Of a stretch of 64,000 nucleotides of DNA, positions 43,547 to 56,666 are shown piece after piece. The notes beneath the pieces are model-generated. The model had not been told where the DNA came from. It saw only the letters and a program-made list of their open reading frames with translations, and searched no databases. Both the position numbers and the translations under genes were made by a program. The stretch is from Stachybotrys elegans (taxonomy: Eukaryota > Ascomycota > Sordariomycetes > Hypocreales > Stachybotryaceae): contig JAGPNK010000010.1 in NCBI GenBank assembly GCA_020746835.1, forward strand, positions 1,488,001 to 1,552,000, given 5' to 3'. Position 1 is the first letter of the stretch. Every line of letters begins with the position of its first letter.

Positions 43547-45255
43547 ATGTCGGAGAAGATTCAACCAGTGCGGGAGCCAATAGAGGTGGAGGCTGCGAAG
43601 CCTGGCATGACCAAGAATGGAGATGCTGCGTTGGATTTCCTCAATAGCCGAGCCGTCGTTCCTATGACGGAGGAGGACGAGAAGCGACTGCTGAAAAAGA
43701 TTGATTGGAGTATCATGCCACTCATGTGTAGGTTGGACAAGCAAATCATGGACTCTTCCGACTAGCTAACATGCCCATAGTTTGTTGCTACTGCCTGCAG
43801 TACATCGACAAGACATTGAGTAAGTGGAAATACCTCAACTCATCAACAGCAGACGCTGACCTTGCGTAGTCAACTATGCCAACGTCATGGGTCTTCAGCC
43901 TGACACTGGCATTAGTGGAGACCAATACTCCGAACTGGCACTGCTATTCTACGTTTCCTATCTGGCATTCGAGTTCCCCACGGGATACCTGATGCAGCGT
44001 CTTCCCACGGCCAAGTATCTCGGAGCCAATGTCATCCTATGGGGTCTGATGGTTGCCTGCACGGCCGCGGCGAACAACTGGGCTGGGCTGGCCGCGCTCC
44101 GAGTCCTGCTGGGATGCTTCGAGGCCGTCGTCGCGCCTGCACTCATCCTCATCACGTCAATGTGGTACAAGAAGACCGAGCAGCCTCAGCGCACCGGCCT
44201 ATGGTACGTTGGCACTGGAATTGGCAAGATTATCGGAGCCATCACGTCTTTCGGGTTCCAGCACTACACTGGAGATACCTTCAAGTCGTGGCAGATCATG
44301 TTTCTCTTGTTCGGCCTTGCGACCATCACCACTGGTATTCTCGTTGTGCTATTCATGCCGGATAATCCCATGACATCCAAGCTGACGGAAGACGAGAAGG
44401 TCTGGGCCATTGAGAGAGTACGTGCTAATAAGACGGGCATCGACAACAAGCAAATCAAGATGTACCAGGTGTTGGAATGCTTCACAGATCCGCAAACCTG
44501 GATGCTGATAGTCATCATCCTATCCTCCAACATCCCCAATGGTTTTATTAGCAGTTACCAGGCAACCGTCATCAAGAGCTTTGGATTCACCTCGAAGGAG
44601 ACAGCTCTGCTATCTATTCCTTCTGGCGCCATTGCCGTCATAGCCACCTTGGGAGGCACGAAACTGGCGGGACACTTTAACCTTCGTGGTCCGTTCATCA
44701 TTGCTTGTCTAACCATGGGCTTCCTTGGCAGCAGTTTGATGGCTTTCCTGCCCGAGGACGGTTCCACTGCAGGCAAGATGGTGGGCAACTACTCGGCCAA
44801 CTTTATCGGATCTTCGCTTCCTCTCATGTACTCGTACGCGGGCGCCAACTACGCCGGAAACACCAAGAAGGTGACGATGAACGCTATTGTTCTGATCTCT
44901 TTCTGTAAGTTCGACGCTTCGAGTCATACTTTGTCTCTACGGTACTGATAGTTGGCTCCAGGTATTGGAAACATCATTGGTCCTTTGACTTTCCGTGAGC
45001 AGGATGCGCCCCGGTACATCCCTGCCAAGATTGCCATGGTGGTTACAACCGCTACAGCCGCCATCTTCACCGGCATCTTGATGATGTACTACAGATGGGA
45101 GAACAAGCGTCGCGACGAAAAGTTTGCTGGAATGGAGCACGAGGAGGACAGCGAGTTCTTTGACCTTACAGACAGGGAGAACCCAGAGTTTAGGGTAAGT
45201 TTCTCCTCCTCACACTGTTAAATTGGTACTAACAACCTTGCAGTATGTGCTATAA
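43547..45255 (+). CDS. MFS transporter, anion:cation symporter (allantoate permease-like, ACS) family
   Basis: Five exons (43547-43727, 43781-43819, 43870-44904, 44962-45194, 45244-45255) give 499 residues; the second exon is 39 nt and the last only 12 nt (YVL stop). Family marks: LQYIDKTLINYANVMGLQ in the first TM region, YLAFEFPTGYLMQRLPTAKYLG, the LGCFEAVVAPALILI block, and VRANKTGIDNKQ before the second half. TM segments follow the 12-helix pattern. ACS members carry organic anions such as allantoate, nicotinate or vitamins. The substrate is unknown. Confidence 0.92.
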
Positions 45256-45420
45256 TACTGTATGGCACATGTCGTAATTCTCTCATACTCTAGCCTATGA
45301 TGCAATAAATAAAATTACGCCGTTATGATGCATAATCCTTCTCTGTTCCCTCCTTCCTCTCAGGTCGCTCTTATCAATGACTTGGCAAACTCTGTGTCAG
45401 CGGAAATGAATACAATGCAA

Positions 45421-45957
45421 TCACACATTCCCTTCTGGGCACAGCAGATCGTTGCCCGGAGACTTTGGAGCGGAGAGCCAAGCCCTCAAGCGCCAACCAC
45501 CACTGCATGCAACCACACAGCACCTGAGCGGCTGTGCGGGCTCTGTGATTTTCTATTTGTGATAGCCATCCGTCCTGGGATTGTAATGGCGGTCCTTCTC
45601 TCCATTCTGAGGATTCATATGATCCGCCGCCTCTGGGTCCGTCGCCACGCCCGCGCCTGCCACAGCAGGTGGGTTCGCCAGGAACAGGCCGTAGGTCCCG
45701 GTGACTAGGAGAACAAGTCCGCCAATCGCGCTAGAATATCCTTGTCAGTGAGGTGGCCTGGTTGTGGACGCATGCCGTTGTGTCTCGGACTGCACATACT
45801 AGATCCGGGCATTGTCAGAATTCTTCTTGGCCTGCTTGTTGGCCTTGAATTCTGCTGGGTCATCTCCGCCAGTAGCGTAAAATCGTCTGCATACTGGTGC
45901 CGGGGCTGGTGAAAATCGCGATCGGATCGCAGAGGAGCGCAGTGTTCGAACAAACAT
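45421..45957 (-). CDS. small mitochondrial membrane protein (putative)
   Basis: Two exons on the minus strand (45957-45800, 45730-45421; 158+310 nt) give 155 residues. The N-terminus is a basic, acid-free mitochondrial presequence (MFVRTLRSSAIRSRF) with the likely processing region RRFYATGGDDP. It is followed by KANKQAKKNSDNARIYAIGG and a hydrophobic segment LVLLVTGTYGLFLANPPA, one probable membrane span. The intron (GTATGT donor) joins the presequence to the TM part, which makes the model attractive. The C-terminal 60 residues look unlike a conserved tail and could reflect read-through of an unrecognised intron. I do not recognise the family. Confidence 0.55.
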
Positions 45958-47365
45958 GTTGATGGTAGTGGTGATAAGTGAGAGGCTTCTGGTCAATATA
46001 AGAACCGAAAGAGAGTTGAAATGGCTTTTTATTGTATTCCATAACGTACGGTCGTCGAAGACGTCACGATTTGCAGCGTCAATCGTAGCTTTGATGTCGC
46101 AAATGTGACGTAAGAGACTATAACAACAGCCATGGGCTACGTACCAGGGATGGGAAATTACTACGTATTTAGTAAATTCCATTGTTTCGGAAGGAATGCG
46201 CTTACTTCAGTGTAATGTATTGGATACCCGTCGTCTGTTGTTGGTGGACCGAATGAAGATGAGCGTTGCCGGCGCTGTTGGCCCGCCTCGCCCAAGCATT
46301 GAACATCTGTGATATTGGGGGCCTAAGAACGCAACAAGCCTCCTGTAAGCCTCAAGTTTCCGCCTCGAGCCTGTGGATAACTGCTGAATACGGTGCTGAC
46401 AACTTGCATCGCATGTGTTACGATAAGAAAGTGCATCAACGCCACAGGGTGTGCTGTGGCAGCTTCAGCGCCTGCTACAGCTCCATCTGATTCGCCTTTG
46501 ACGACCAACAACGGATACCCAGCTCCGCACACACATCACGACTTCTAGGCGCGACTGTGAAAGATAAGGCGCGATCGCGGGAACGCACATGATGCATCGG
46601 AACTGAGACGGCGAGGCCAATCGGAGGTATACCAGGGACCGCAGCGATCTCAGTTGCTCCCTCTTCCCCATCTTGTATGCACAACTCCTACACCCTCCTA
46701 GAGGACGAGCGATCGTCGGGGAGATCCTGTGCCCTTTACCGCTCCTCTGGGTACTTCTTGGCCTATGGTGATCGGCATCTAGTTTGAAACGCGCTGAGTA
46801 TGGGGCAGATGCAAGAGCGATCTCTCCCGCAAGACGGAGGACAACAAGCTGTGCAAGTCACATAAGGAAGACTGCTAGAGTCTCGCTCACGATTGAATCC
46901 ATCAAAATGTCTTGGAAGCAAATCTAAATCTCTTGGCTAGCCGTGGTGGCGCTGGCCATGGGCCACAGCGAAGGGCCCTGAGCAACGCGGAGAATAATGC
47001 GATCCTACGGTGTGATCGGATGCCGCCGCTTCATATTAAAGACCCATTTTACAGATTTTGGCATTGATACTTGTATTCATGCTTCTTCTCAATCTTGCTC
47101 TACATACAAAACAGCCCGTGCTAAAACACCAACAGACCATACAACCAGCATTCGCCGTACAGTCTTGAGCCAATATTCGGCACTGCAGTTCTCGCTACTG
47201 CCTCGACCGAGGGAGAACCACCCGGCGACGAACCACTCTCTCCGTTGGGCAGGCGACAGAGTCGAGCTGCCGTAGCACGCCATGTCCAGGCCATGTCGTG
47301 TGATGGGTGAGGCCAGGAATCCCACTCAGCATGGTTCTCGCAGTGTGGATACTGGATGCAACCCC

Positions 47366-47395
47366 CCCAAAGGGACCCAAAGGGACCCAAAGGGA
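47366..47395 (+). repeat. 10-bp tandem repeat, three exact units
   Basis: Unit CCCAAAGGGA repeated three times without change. Confidence 0.9.
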
Positions 47396-49162
47396 TGCGG
47401 GGTGAGAGCACGTCGGGCGTATTACTTGTTCCACGTATCTTATGGCTGGATGCACGTCTTGCTGCGATGCTACCCAAGGCGCCTATCACTCCCCTGGCCC
47501 CATGCAAATTCCCTTAGTGATGGGCATTATCAATGTATCGATATAGCGGCAGGTGAGCACAATCAGGTTTCCAAGTTGTGTCTTCATATGGAAGCTTGGC
47601 AGAGCCAGTCAGATGAGCTGCTTCACATGTTATGTGAGGTTCCTTTGCACGACGTTAAACGATAACGAGGTGGGGGGAGATAAGCCCGGTATATTGTGCT
47701 TGATATAGGCTAGGGAATGCGAGCTTTGGGTGCTGTCAGACATGCCCACACTCGTCCCAGGCAACAGACAGTAATAACCGCCTCGTCCTTTGGTGGCTCG
47801 AGGACAAATTGGCCGATTGAATTACCCCACAAAGAGTCCCGTCTCTTCCCCTCCCCTATCTCAATCCCGGCCCTTGGCGCCACCGCTTATCTCTGACCCG
47901 TTTGTTTGAGAACCTGGAAGGACAGACGGCGAGACCCTCGGAGCAGCAGCGTCACCACGGCGGGATGCCAATGCTACGTCGTAAACAACGCTTAGCATGG
48001 CACTGTCGAGCGGGATGGAAATTCCCCCGCAGGTATCCATCTGACAGCAACAATGGCTTATCAATTCTGGGGTTGTTTTTTCCCCCTTCAGGGGTGCAGA
48101 AAGCAATACGGGAGCAGGATCGGCGACTGCAGCATGCCAAACAGGAAGGTCAAGCAGGGAAAGGCTCCCAACGATAAGTGCAACCAAGGTTTCCATGCAC
48201 GGAAGACAGAAGGGAGAGCTCATCACGAGTCACTGTTGCTGCAACGGTTCTAGCTGATACTTGGCAGGGCCATGACCAGCTATCTCCCGCAGATTTGCAC
48301 ATGCATGGGCGAGCGCGTTATTACTGCCGCCGTGTTGCTCGTTGCTCATTGCTCCCTCTGGACAAGGGGTCCAGGATAGGGTGATACCTGACCTGGTTTG
48401 TGGCCAGACCACATGCCTGCCTCTCAGATGACCGCCCCTACGTATCTCTCTACTGTGCCGCACACGGGATCTCCAGAACGGATGCTCGATCCCGCCTATC
48501 GATCCCGCCACTCAACCATGAATGGTCACGTAGAGTGACAGGGGGGCCTCTGCCATCCAGCCTTCTGCTGCCCTCTTTCAACCCCCAAGTCACATTCCGT
48601 ATTTCCGCCCCTTTCCCCCTTCTCCCCTTTACCCATTCGTCCAAATAATAGCCCGGATCGGGTATTTTGTGCACCATCTACCCAAACATACAGTATCGTC
48701 CGCGCTTACACAGGAGGGGGGCAAAGCATCGCGTGGCGAAAATGGGAAGGTTGCTCTTCCAATGGACGGCTGCAAGCACCACTTCCCTGTAGGGCAGGTA
48801 TCTGCTCCCCATACAGTCCCTTTTGTCCCTTTCTGCCGCCGGGGAAACCGACAGGGGCCGGCTCGACTACTTTGTAGCTGCTGTGGAGGCCAGCGGCACG
48901 GCTGATTCGTGTGAGGCAGTTTGTTGACGCAGATGGAGGATCGGGTAATGGCCGCCATGTCTGGTGCACGTTGCTGGAGACGACCCGGTCCCCTTGCTGG
49001 TCCCCTCCCCGTCCACGCCGGCACATCAGTCTTGGATGTGCGTGTGAAGGACCCAGATGCCGGCTCTGGAGCCCATTTTGCCCCCCATCCCAGTTGTTGA
49101 TGAAGGTCCTCGGCAATAGCAGCCTTGGGAGGAGGAGGGGGTGCAGGGCCCGTGACACTTCC

Positions 49163-49184
49163 CCCCCATCAAAGCCGATGGGGG
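49163..49184. other. hairpin, 8-bp stem
   Basis: CCCCCATC, loop AAAGCC, GATGGGGG. GC-rich and stable, about 540 nt before the subtilase ATG. Function unknown. Confidence 0.4.
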
Positions 49185-49571
49185 AGTGCGCCAGTTCGTG
49201 CCCTTCTTCCAAGTTACCTTACCTACCTCACCTGCCGCTCATCTGCCGGATCGAGAAGGTGTAGATAGCAGGGCCGTGGAGGAGCTGACTTGAACGAAGA
49301 GGGACCCCGCCTGGGGACATGATGCTCGGCCGCCGACCCTGCGCCTGCGAAGCAGTCGGTCGTCTCTGCGCATTGACGGCGCTTGCTAGACCTGCTGTCA
49401 GTTCGGTTAGGGTCTTGGAAGCACGATTGATACGAAATGATCCATCGCCAATGTCACTTGTCTAAATGAGCGAAGCGTGCCAAGCCGAGCTCGTTCTGGG
49501 AACCTTGGTAGATGTCATTGAGGCAGAACGAGACCGAGCTTCTAGATGCCCGAATGCATCGCCATCTCAGG

Positions 49572-49579
49572 TATATAAA
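49572..49579 (+). promoter_or_regulatory. TATA box of the subtilase gene
   Basis: TATATAAA 136 nt before the ATG at 49708, with a pyrimidine-rich leader between them. Confidence 0.5.
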
Positions 49580-49707
49580 GACTCTCCACGGCCCTCTTTG
49601 TTCATGAGTTCGTCATCACTCTGATCATCAGCATCCTCTTGCCTGCCTCCTCTGTCCCCGGTCTTCAGTCTCTTGTCCCCAGTTCCCGTTCTTCACAGAA
49701 ATTCACA

Positions 49708-51028
<1,321 letters not shown>

Positions 51029-51594
51029 GAAGCTAACGGCTTCTCTGCGACGAGCAACTCGTGCTATTCACTTCTGCAAAAACTTGCTTCAAGGCAGTGT
51101 TAAAGAAGAGGGGCTATGGGTTCAATGTGTCACGGTCTAGTGTACTCAGATCACAACATAGACAAATGAAATCCTGTTAAATTTGACCAAGACTGCTCTC
51201 CAAGTGATTTTGCATGTGCATGCGACAGATGTCGTTCCCTGAATCAAAACCAATCCCTGCACACGTAGATCCGGGCATCAGCTTCCTGTTTCTTCAAGGA
51301 TGGAAGCCCACGGATCGTCAGTCCCAAGAGCACAGGACAGCCGTTTGATGATCACTAGGGTTTATGCCTGTTGCAGTGTCGATCGCATTGAAAGAAGGCA
51401 GGTCTCCATCACGATCCGCAACACAGTGGATGAAGAGCGCCAAGCAACATTAGCCTACATTAGTTCTTTCCATGTCGAATATTCCAGAACTAGATGTGAA
51501 ACGGGATCATCCGCAGCATTAATCTCTTGCAACACCCAAGCAAGACCAGACAATTCAAAACCCTCCAACAACTGCGACAAGCCGTGTACTCACG
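51029..51594. other. intergenic
   Basis: Subtilase 3' region and TatD promoter. Nothing else seen. Confidence 0.5.
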
Positions 51595-52629
51595 ATGAGT
51601 TTAGAACTGTCAGGTTTTCCGGAAGCCGCCCCTAAGCGGCCGTCCTCTCAGCTCCGCTTTGCAGATGCAAGTTGATTCGTGCAGCAATGCTCGCCATAAT
51701 TGTTAATGTCCTCGTAGGTTGCAGTCACAGCCACAGCCAAGGAGTTTGCTGGCGTTTACCGAGGCAAACAGTACCATCCGCCTGATTTTGCAGCGACATT
51801 GGACAGGTCCTTGGCTGCAGGCGTCGAGAAGGTTGTCCTCACGGGCATGTCTCTTGCCGACGTCGAAACCAATCTCAACCTCGCCAAATCTAGACCAACC
51901 CGGACGTGTTTTGTGACTATCGGCGTCCACCCATATCATGCCGACGAAATTTTCGCAGAAGGACAGCAGGATTATCTGGGGAAGCTGGCAGACCAGGTTG
52001 ATGCAGCCCTCTCTCACGATCCATGCCTCGTGGTGGCCTTTGGTGAATTGGGTCTAGACTATGACCGTCTGAACCATGCCGGCAAAGAAACACAGATTGC
52101 TGCTTTCCAGGCACAACTCAATCTGTTTGTCGAGAAGAATTGGCAGCTGCCACTTTTTCTCCACTGTCGCGCCGCGTTCGACGATTTTTTCCAGATAATT
52201 CAGCCTTACATGGACAAACTACCCCGGGGTGGACTCGTCCACAGTTTCGTAGGATCAAAAATACAGATGGAGAAGCTCGTCGAGATGGGACTCGAAATAA
52301 GTGTCAACGGATTCAGCTTCAAGGACCAGGAGTCGCTAGAGATGGTATCGGCTATACCCTTGAGCAAACTGCAGATCGAGACGGATGCACCGTGGGGAGA
52401 GATCAAAGCAACGTCAGAGCTTGCGAAGCGATACCTGGTCAACGCACCACCCCTTCCGGCGAGCAAGAAGCGAGACAAGTGGGATATTTCTTGCATGGTC
52501 AAGGAGAGGAATGAGAGCTGTGCCATTGACAGGGTTGCCTACACCGTGGCTGGACTGAGAGGGACTACAGTGGAAGAGGTGGCACAGGCGGCTTGGATAA
52601 ACAGCACTCGGATGTTTCAACTTGAATAA
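51595..52629 (+). CDS. TatD-family metal-dependent nuclease
   Basis: Predicted Mg-dependent 3'-5' exonuclease or endonuclease of the TatD amidohydrolase-fold family, with roles in DNA repair and in apoptosis-type DNA degradation. Two exons (51595-51666, 51718-52629) give 327 residues. Landmarks: RFADVAVTATAKEFAGVYRG, GVEKVVLTGMSL, FVTIGVHPYHADEI, VVAFGELGLDYDR with the metal-binding Glu, LPLFLHCRAAFDDF, GGLVHSFVGS and LQIETDAPWGEI with the final Asp. The usual N-terminal metal HxH is here only partial, as is normal for eukaryotic members. The intron must have a GC donor (GAT|GCAAGT); the nearby GT would shift the frame away from the conserved VAVTATAKEF. Confidence 0.9.
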
Positions 52630-52719
52630 GCTGGGCAATTACTAGTACATATCTAACACACAATCAGATGCACCCTGTGGTTCAATCCCTTCTTTCCATC
52701 TTTGAATTGGCTTGATACC

Positions 52720-53265
52720 CTAATCACAAACCAAACGACCATCTATGTTCGAGAGAATTTCATCTACACAAAATATCATTAGCGCTAGACAGCATCGACA
52801 TAAATATAAACTTACTCAAGCGAATGCAAGCGCGCACCCAATTCCCGTCAACCTTCTTACATGGTACGCAGTAAGTGACGTTTTCTCTTAGCTCTCCCTT
52901 CTGGACATCACAAGATTCTTTAAAATTTCCACTTTGCTCAGTTAGCCCCAAATCTGTAAGAGATATCGCGTAACATACTTCTTCTGATGGTACAACGCAC
53001 CGTCCCCGTTTGTCAGACAGCTATTGAGGGAAAAGTCGTTTCGCATTAATGACCCATCCATCTTTCTGCATTGGGCATATAGGATGGAACCGAATTGTGG
53101 TAGGAGAAGATCGAAGCTTGGGCAAGTCGCGAAAAAGTTGTTTCGCTTCTCCAAGCTTTCGGGTTGGATACTGGCTGTCTCACCATTAGCCGAACTAACG
53201 GGAGAAGCGAGCACTGTATTGCTAAACAGCAAGGAAGCAAAGACAAGAGCGGAAGAGAGGTGCAT
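52720..53265 (-). CDS. secreted cyanovirin-N homology (CVNH) lectin-type protein
   Basis: Three exons on the minus strand (53265-52979, 52931-52816, 52763-52720; 287+116+44 nt) give 148 residues. Signal peptide residues 1-20 (ALVFASLLFSNTVLA), then a propeptide-like stretch ending EKR. The CVNH domain has the expected two-fold order: FFATCPSFDLLL, LYAQCRKMDGSLMRNDFSLNSCL, NGDGALYHQKNGNFKESC, VTYCVPCKKVDGNWVRACI and the end motif RLNEILSNIDGRLVC. CVNH proteins bind mannose-type glycans. The first intron uses the acceptor at 52932, not the nearer AG at 52915, because only this one gives the conserved NGNF. The role here is unknown. Confidence 0.82.
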
Positions 53266-54586
53266 TGCGACTGTTCAAGAGCAAACAATGAGAGAATTGT
53301 AGGACGAGTAGAGAGGCAGGGCATAGGATAGCGCGGGATGTCTCGGATCATATACTCCATTGCCCTCTTGTTAGTCTACTACGTCGAGCATCCTGGGCGA
53401 CGGGGATACCTTTGTGCCTATCCGGAAACGGGAAGGACAATGGCATGATACAAGCTCCAGCTATACCTGCTTTAATTAGTGTTCCTGGAAGGATGGCACA
53501 GCGTTATGGATCTGGGGCCCGCTAACCCATCAACGCTTCTTTTTCGACCAGAATATGGGTCGTGGTGGATTGCTATCTCATATGATGACTGATCCTAAAC
53601 TGATTTATACGGAGAAACTACTCCCACTGGATATCATGACGTTCTATCTATATGGTAGTAGTGATTACAAAGTGCCGCTATCACAACGATTTACTAGGCG
53701 TTCAGGGGAACGACGCTTAAAACAGGAGCTATAAGGGACTTTTGCGTTAAGTTATTAAGAGACAATGGATCTGGCCCTCAAGAAGCCCATGGTCTTGGAA
53801 TATCATGATGGTCCATCTCAACCCAATTGCTATCTATTGATCTGATATTGTCTTTATCGTCAGAGGGGGCCTCCTCGAAGTCACTGGTCTGTATCCCATT
53901 AGGGCACACGAACGGGAAATCCCACATGGTCCATCTCAACTACACCGCCGCACTTATCCTGCACTGAAAAAGGGTATTGCCGGTCTATCCGCCCATCGGC
54001 GATGGTGCCAGAAACCCAAGACGGATTATTAGATGGCGGAATGGCCCGGGGGCCTAAATGCTTCTTCAATACAACCCTTGCCCAGTCTATTGGCAAAAGG
54101 ATCAAGCATCCCCTTGCAATCGCCCGTCCCAGTCTTATCTAGCCGTGACAGACCTTGAATAACATGCAAGCCACTACATCGGCCCCACTGTTGCTGAATC
54201 AGCCCTATGGATACGAAGCAGGGTAACCCTGACAGTTGAGCATTGTGTAGAGTTGAAGGTTGCGCGAACTGGAAAATGGCTGCATATGAGGTTGATAAGG
54301 CTGGTTTTTTGGCACGACGACACCTGCCGTCCGTTGAGCCGAGGGCGTCAAACTGGGTTAATTCAATCCACCTAGGCAAGGGATGGAGCCAATATTCCTA
54401 GGCTCGAATAAAAAATGCGAGCAAGGCCTTGAGAATAATAAGATGGATTAATGGAGGCATGGCGAAGTGCTAGGAAACCCGTAAGTAGTCAGTAGGCATG
54501 GGGGTTAGTAAGCTGCCATTCTTTAACATTGGTACAACAAGGATTCGTTCTTCGGGTTTTGTCAATTTCTCCCGTTTATTTATTGA
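53266..54586. other. intergenic, repeat-like and AT-rich in part
   Basis: 1.3 kb without a supported gene. Contains copy 2 of the 68-bp repeat (53839-53906). Short minus-strand open frames between 53899 and 54379 are interrupted by stops and have no family features; they might be remnants of a decayed element. Confidence 0.5.
53839..53906 (+). repeat. 68-bp diverged dispersed repeat, copy 2
   Basis: Partner of 18565-18632, 54/68 identical, same orientation, 12 of 14 differences are transitions. Confidence 0.6.
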
Positions 54587-55354
54587 ATGGGACCAAACAT
54601 GACGGTCGTCAAACTCCCAATCGAGCCACAAAACTTCCCCCAAGTTCCTGTCCTAGGCTCTCGGCAGCACTGTCCCAAAGCAAGCCTGAGCCCTCAGGTC
54701 GTCGCTCAGCTCCACGAAGCCGCAAGGTCGGCGACTCCCGAGGATATCAAGACGCAGGTGAAAAGCGCAGCGTGGGACTGCGACGGGACGGAGCTCCAGG
54801 TGCTCTGCATGGCCATTGACCAGGACACCGGGGGCTCAATGTATCACACGGCCGTGACGGCGGGCCGTATCGACGCCATGGTGGCGCTGTCGCGGTGCTT
54901 CAGAGCCGACAACGAGATACGCTACCGGCGGGTCTACGAGATCATCTACACACACCGGGACCGCCACGGCGACACCATCCTCCACAAGGCGGCACAGTCG
55001 GGCCGGCAGGACTTGCTCCTCGCCGCGTTCCGCCTCTTCCACGGGGACTGGCTACCGGGCGAGGAGGGCCGGGGGTCTTACGCCCCTGCCGAAGATACCG
55101 TGGGAGAGGAAGACGAGGACGAGTTCCGGGTGCCGCAGCTGACGTACCTGCTCATGGAGAACGGCAACGGGCGCACGGCCGCGCAGGAGGCGAGGGCGCA
55201 GGGGCACGAGCGCCTGGCGGTCTGGCTCGAGGATATTCTGGACCGGAGCGACCCGGCGGGGGAGCGGCTGGACGGGGCGACCGTGCAGGCGTGGAGGGAG
55301 TTTTGCGACGAGTTTTATAGCTACGCTGATACGGATAGAGTGCTTACTTCGTAA
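54587..55354 (+). CDS. ankyrin-repeat protein
   Basis: Single-exon gene of 255 residues from ATG 54587. Residues about 80-130 and 120-225 contain ankyrin-like helices: GSMYHTAVTAGRIDAMVALSR, HGDTILHKAAQSGRQDLLLAA, then a loop rich in acidic residues (GEEDEDEFR), and GNGRTAAQEARAQGHERLAVW. The repeats are few and partly degenerate. No signal peptide or TM segment. A protein-binding role is likely; partners are unknown. Codon use is strongly GC-rich, so alternative frames also look open. Confidence 0.75.
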   Translation: MGPNMTVVKLPIEPQNFPQVPVLGSRQHCPKASLSPQVVAQLHEAARSATPEDIKTQVKSAAWDCDGTELQVLCMAIDQDTGGSMYHTAVTAGRIDAMVALSRCFRADNEIRYRRVYEIIYTHRDRHGDTILHKAAQSGRQDLLLAAFRLFHGDWLPGEEGRGSYAPAEDTVGEEDEDEFRVPQLTYLLMENGNGRTAAQEARAQGHERLAVWLEDILDRSDPAGERLDGATVQAWREFCDEFYSYADTDRVLTS

Positions 55355-55514
55355 CTTGCATACAGCGCTGCATGTATATCCATGCACGCAGATCCATTGA
55401 TCGGCAAGTCACTTTGTACAATACTATGCCAGTTTCTGTCTTTGGTGCCATGACTTGTGATGAAGAGTGCTTTCTGCATGTTGTCCAAGTTTCCTGGCCA
55501 CAGCCGGATACTCT

Positions 55515-56666
55515 CTATCCCTGCGTTGTGAAGAAGCCGTAAAACTCAACCTTGTTCCTGTTGTCGGGCGGCGTGTTGGTGGTGTACCAGTAGGCGACGC
55601 CCGTGGCTACGTACGTCTCCGGGTTCATGGTGGCTTGCTCGGCGTTCATGCCGCCCATGTCAGTGATCTCGTACTCCTCGGTTCGCTTCCAGCCGGGCGG
55701 GACGCTGTCGGCAATGCCGAGGAGGAGGTGGAAGAGCTCGTGAAAGAGCGTGCTAGAGGAGGGGAGCAGCGTGGATAGCCTCTGCGCGGTTTTGGGAATC
55801 TGGCTGGGGTTCTGGGGGATGGTGGCGCTCAGCAGCGGAGTCATGGTCTTGCTGCCCAGGACTCGGTGCTCGTTGAAGGATTGCGGGCAGAGGGTGATAC
55901 TGGCGGGCAGCAGAACGCCCTGGGTGGCGCCCATGTGTTTTGTCTTGCTGCAGTAGCCTCTGCCGACGCCGTAAGAGTAATCGAAGAGGTAATTCTTGTG
56001 CTTGAGGCTCCAGTACTAGTGGGATCGAGTCAAGGCTTGTAAGTCGTTTGGGATTCAGCAAGAGATTGAAGATGTTTACTCACAGGACTCTTGCCTGGAG
56101 AATTGGCGCGCGCCTTCATATATTCGGGCACTTGCCGAATAGTGGCGAGAGGACCCTCATCGACCAGGGAGAACTCCTTGCCATCGGAGTTCAAGGCATT
56201 GTCATCCAGACTATATCTCACCAGCCAGGTGTCACTGCAAAAAGGGTAGGGCGTTCCCCCAGACTGACGGTACACGTTATTCTCCAAAAAGTCGATCACG
56301 AGCTGGGATGTATCTGGCCATGTCAGATCAGTAACAAGGGCAGTCAAGGAACAAGGTTGGGGAATTCACACCTCTGAATTTATCCCTTGATTCGGCGTCG
56401 TTGCCATTGACGAAAACATCGAGGAGACGGTTGGTCTCGGGCTGGGAGTCGTAGTCGACCAGCTGCACGTCAGTGTAGGCCAACGCGAGCGCTTCGTCGA
56501 GCAGCTCCTGGATCCTACCTGCCCCCACGGTGCGGCAGCCACCCTCAGCATCAGTCGAAAAGTCGACCTCGAACAGCGTGGTCGCTGGTAGAGCCTGTGC
56601 GGCGGCCCCAATACCGTACAAGACGAGGCCGAGCCACGGCGAGACGGCCCTGGATGAGATGTGCAT
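55515..56666 (-). CDS. secreted HExxH zinc-metallopeptidase-like protein
   Basis: Three exons on the minus strand (56666-56372, 56313-56084, 56015-55515; 295+230+501 nt) give 341 residues. Signal peptide at the N-terminus (GLVLYGIGAAAQALPA). The zinc site is HELFHLLLG at about 55749-55723, followed by EEYEITDMGGMNAEQA and NPETYVATGVAYWYT. The last block resembles the NxxxYxxF region of aspzincins (M35, lysine-specific peptidase), with the Asp of ITDMGG as a candidate third ligand. The N-terminal half (LLDEALALAYTDVQLVDYDSQ; FLENNVYRQSG) fits a helical segment around the active site in that group. I am not sure it belongs to M35; the protease activity is inference. Confidence 0.65.

Larger units (their letters stand above)
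45958..49707. other. 3.75-kb gene-poor region upstream of the subtilase
   Basis: No supported gene on either strand. Contains a 10-bp tandem repeat (47366-47395), a C-rich/G-rich hairpin (49163-49184), pyrimidine-rich tracts (48560-48640) and the subtilase TATA box. Open frames here are GC-driven and have no family features. Confidence 0.5.

Noticed and set aside
53899..54379. Minus-strand gene between the CVNH and ankyrin genes
   Set aside because: Two short frames separated by stops, with no recognisable family; listed only as possible remnant.
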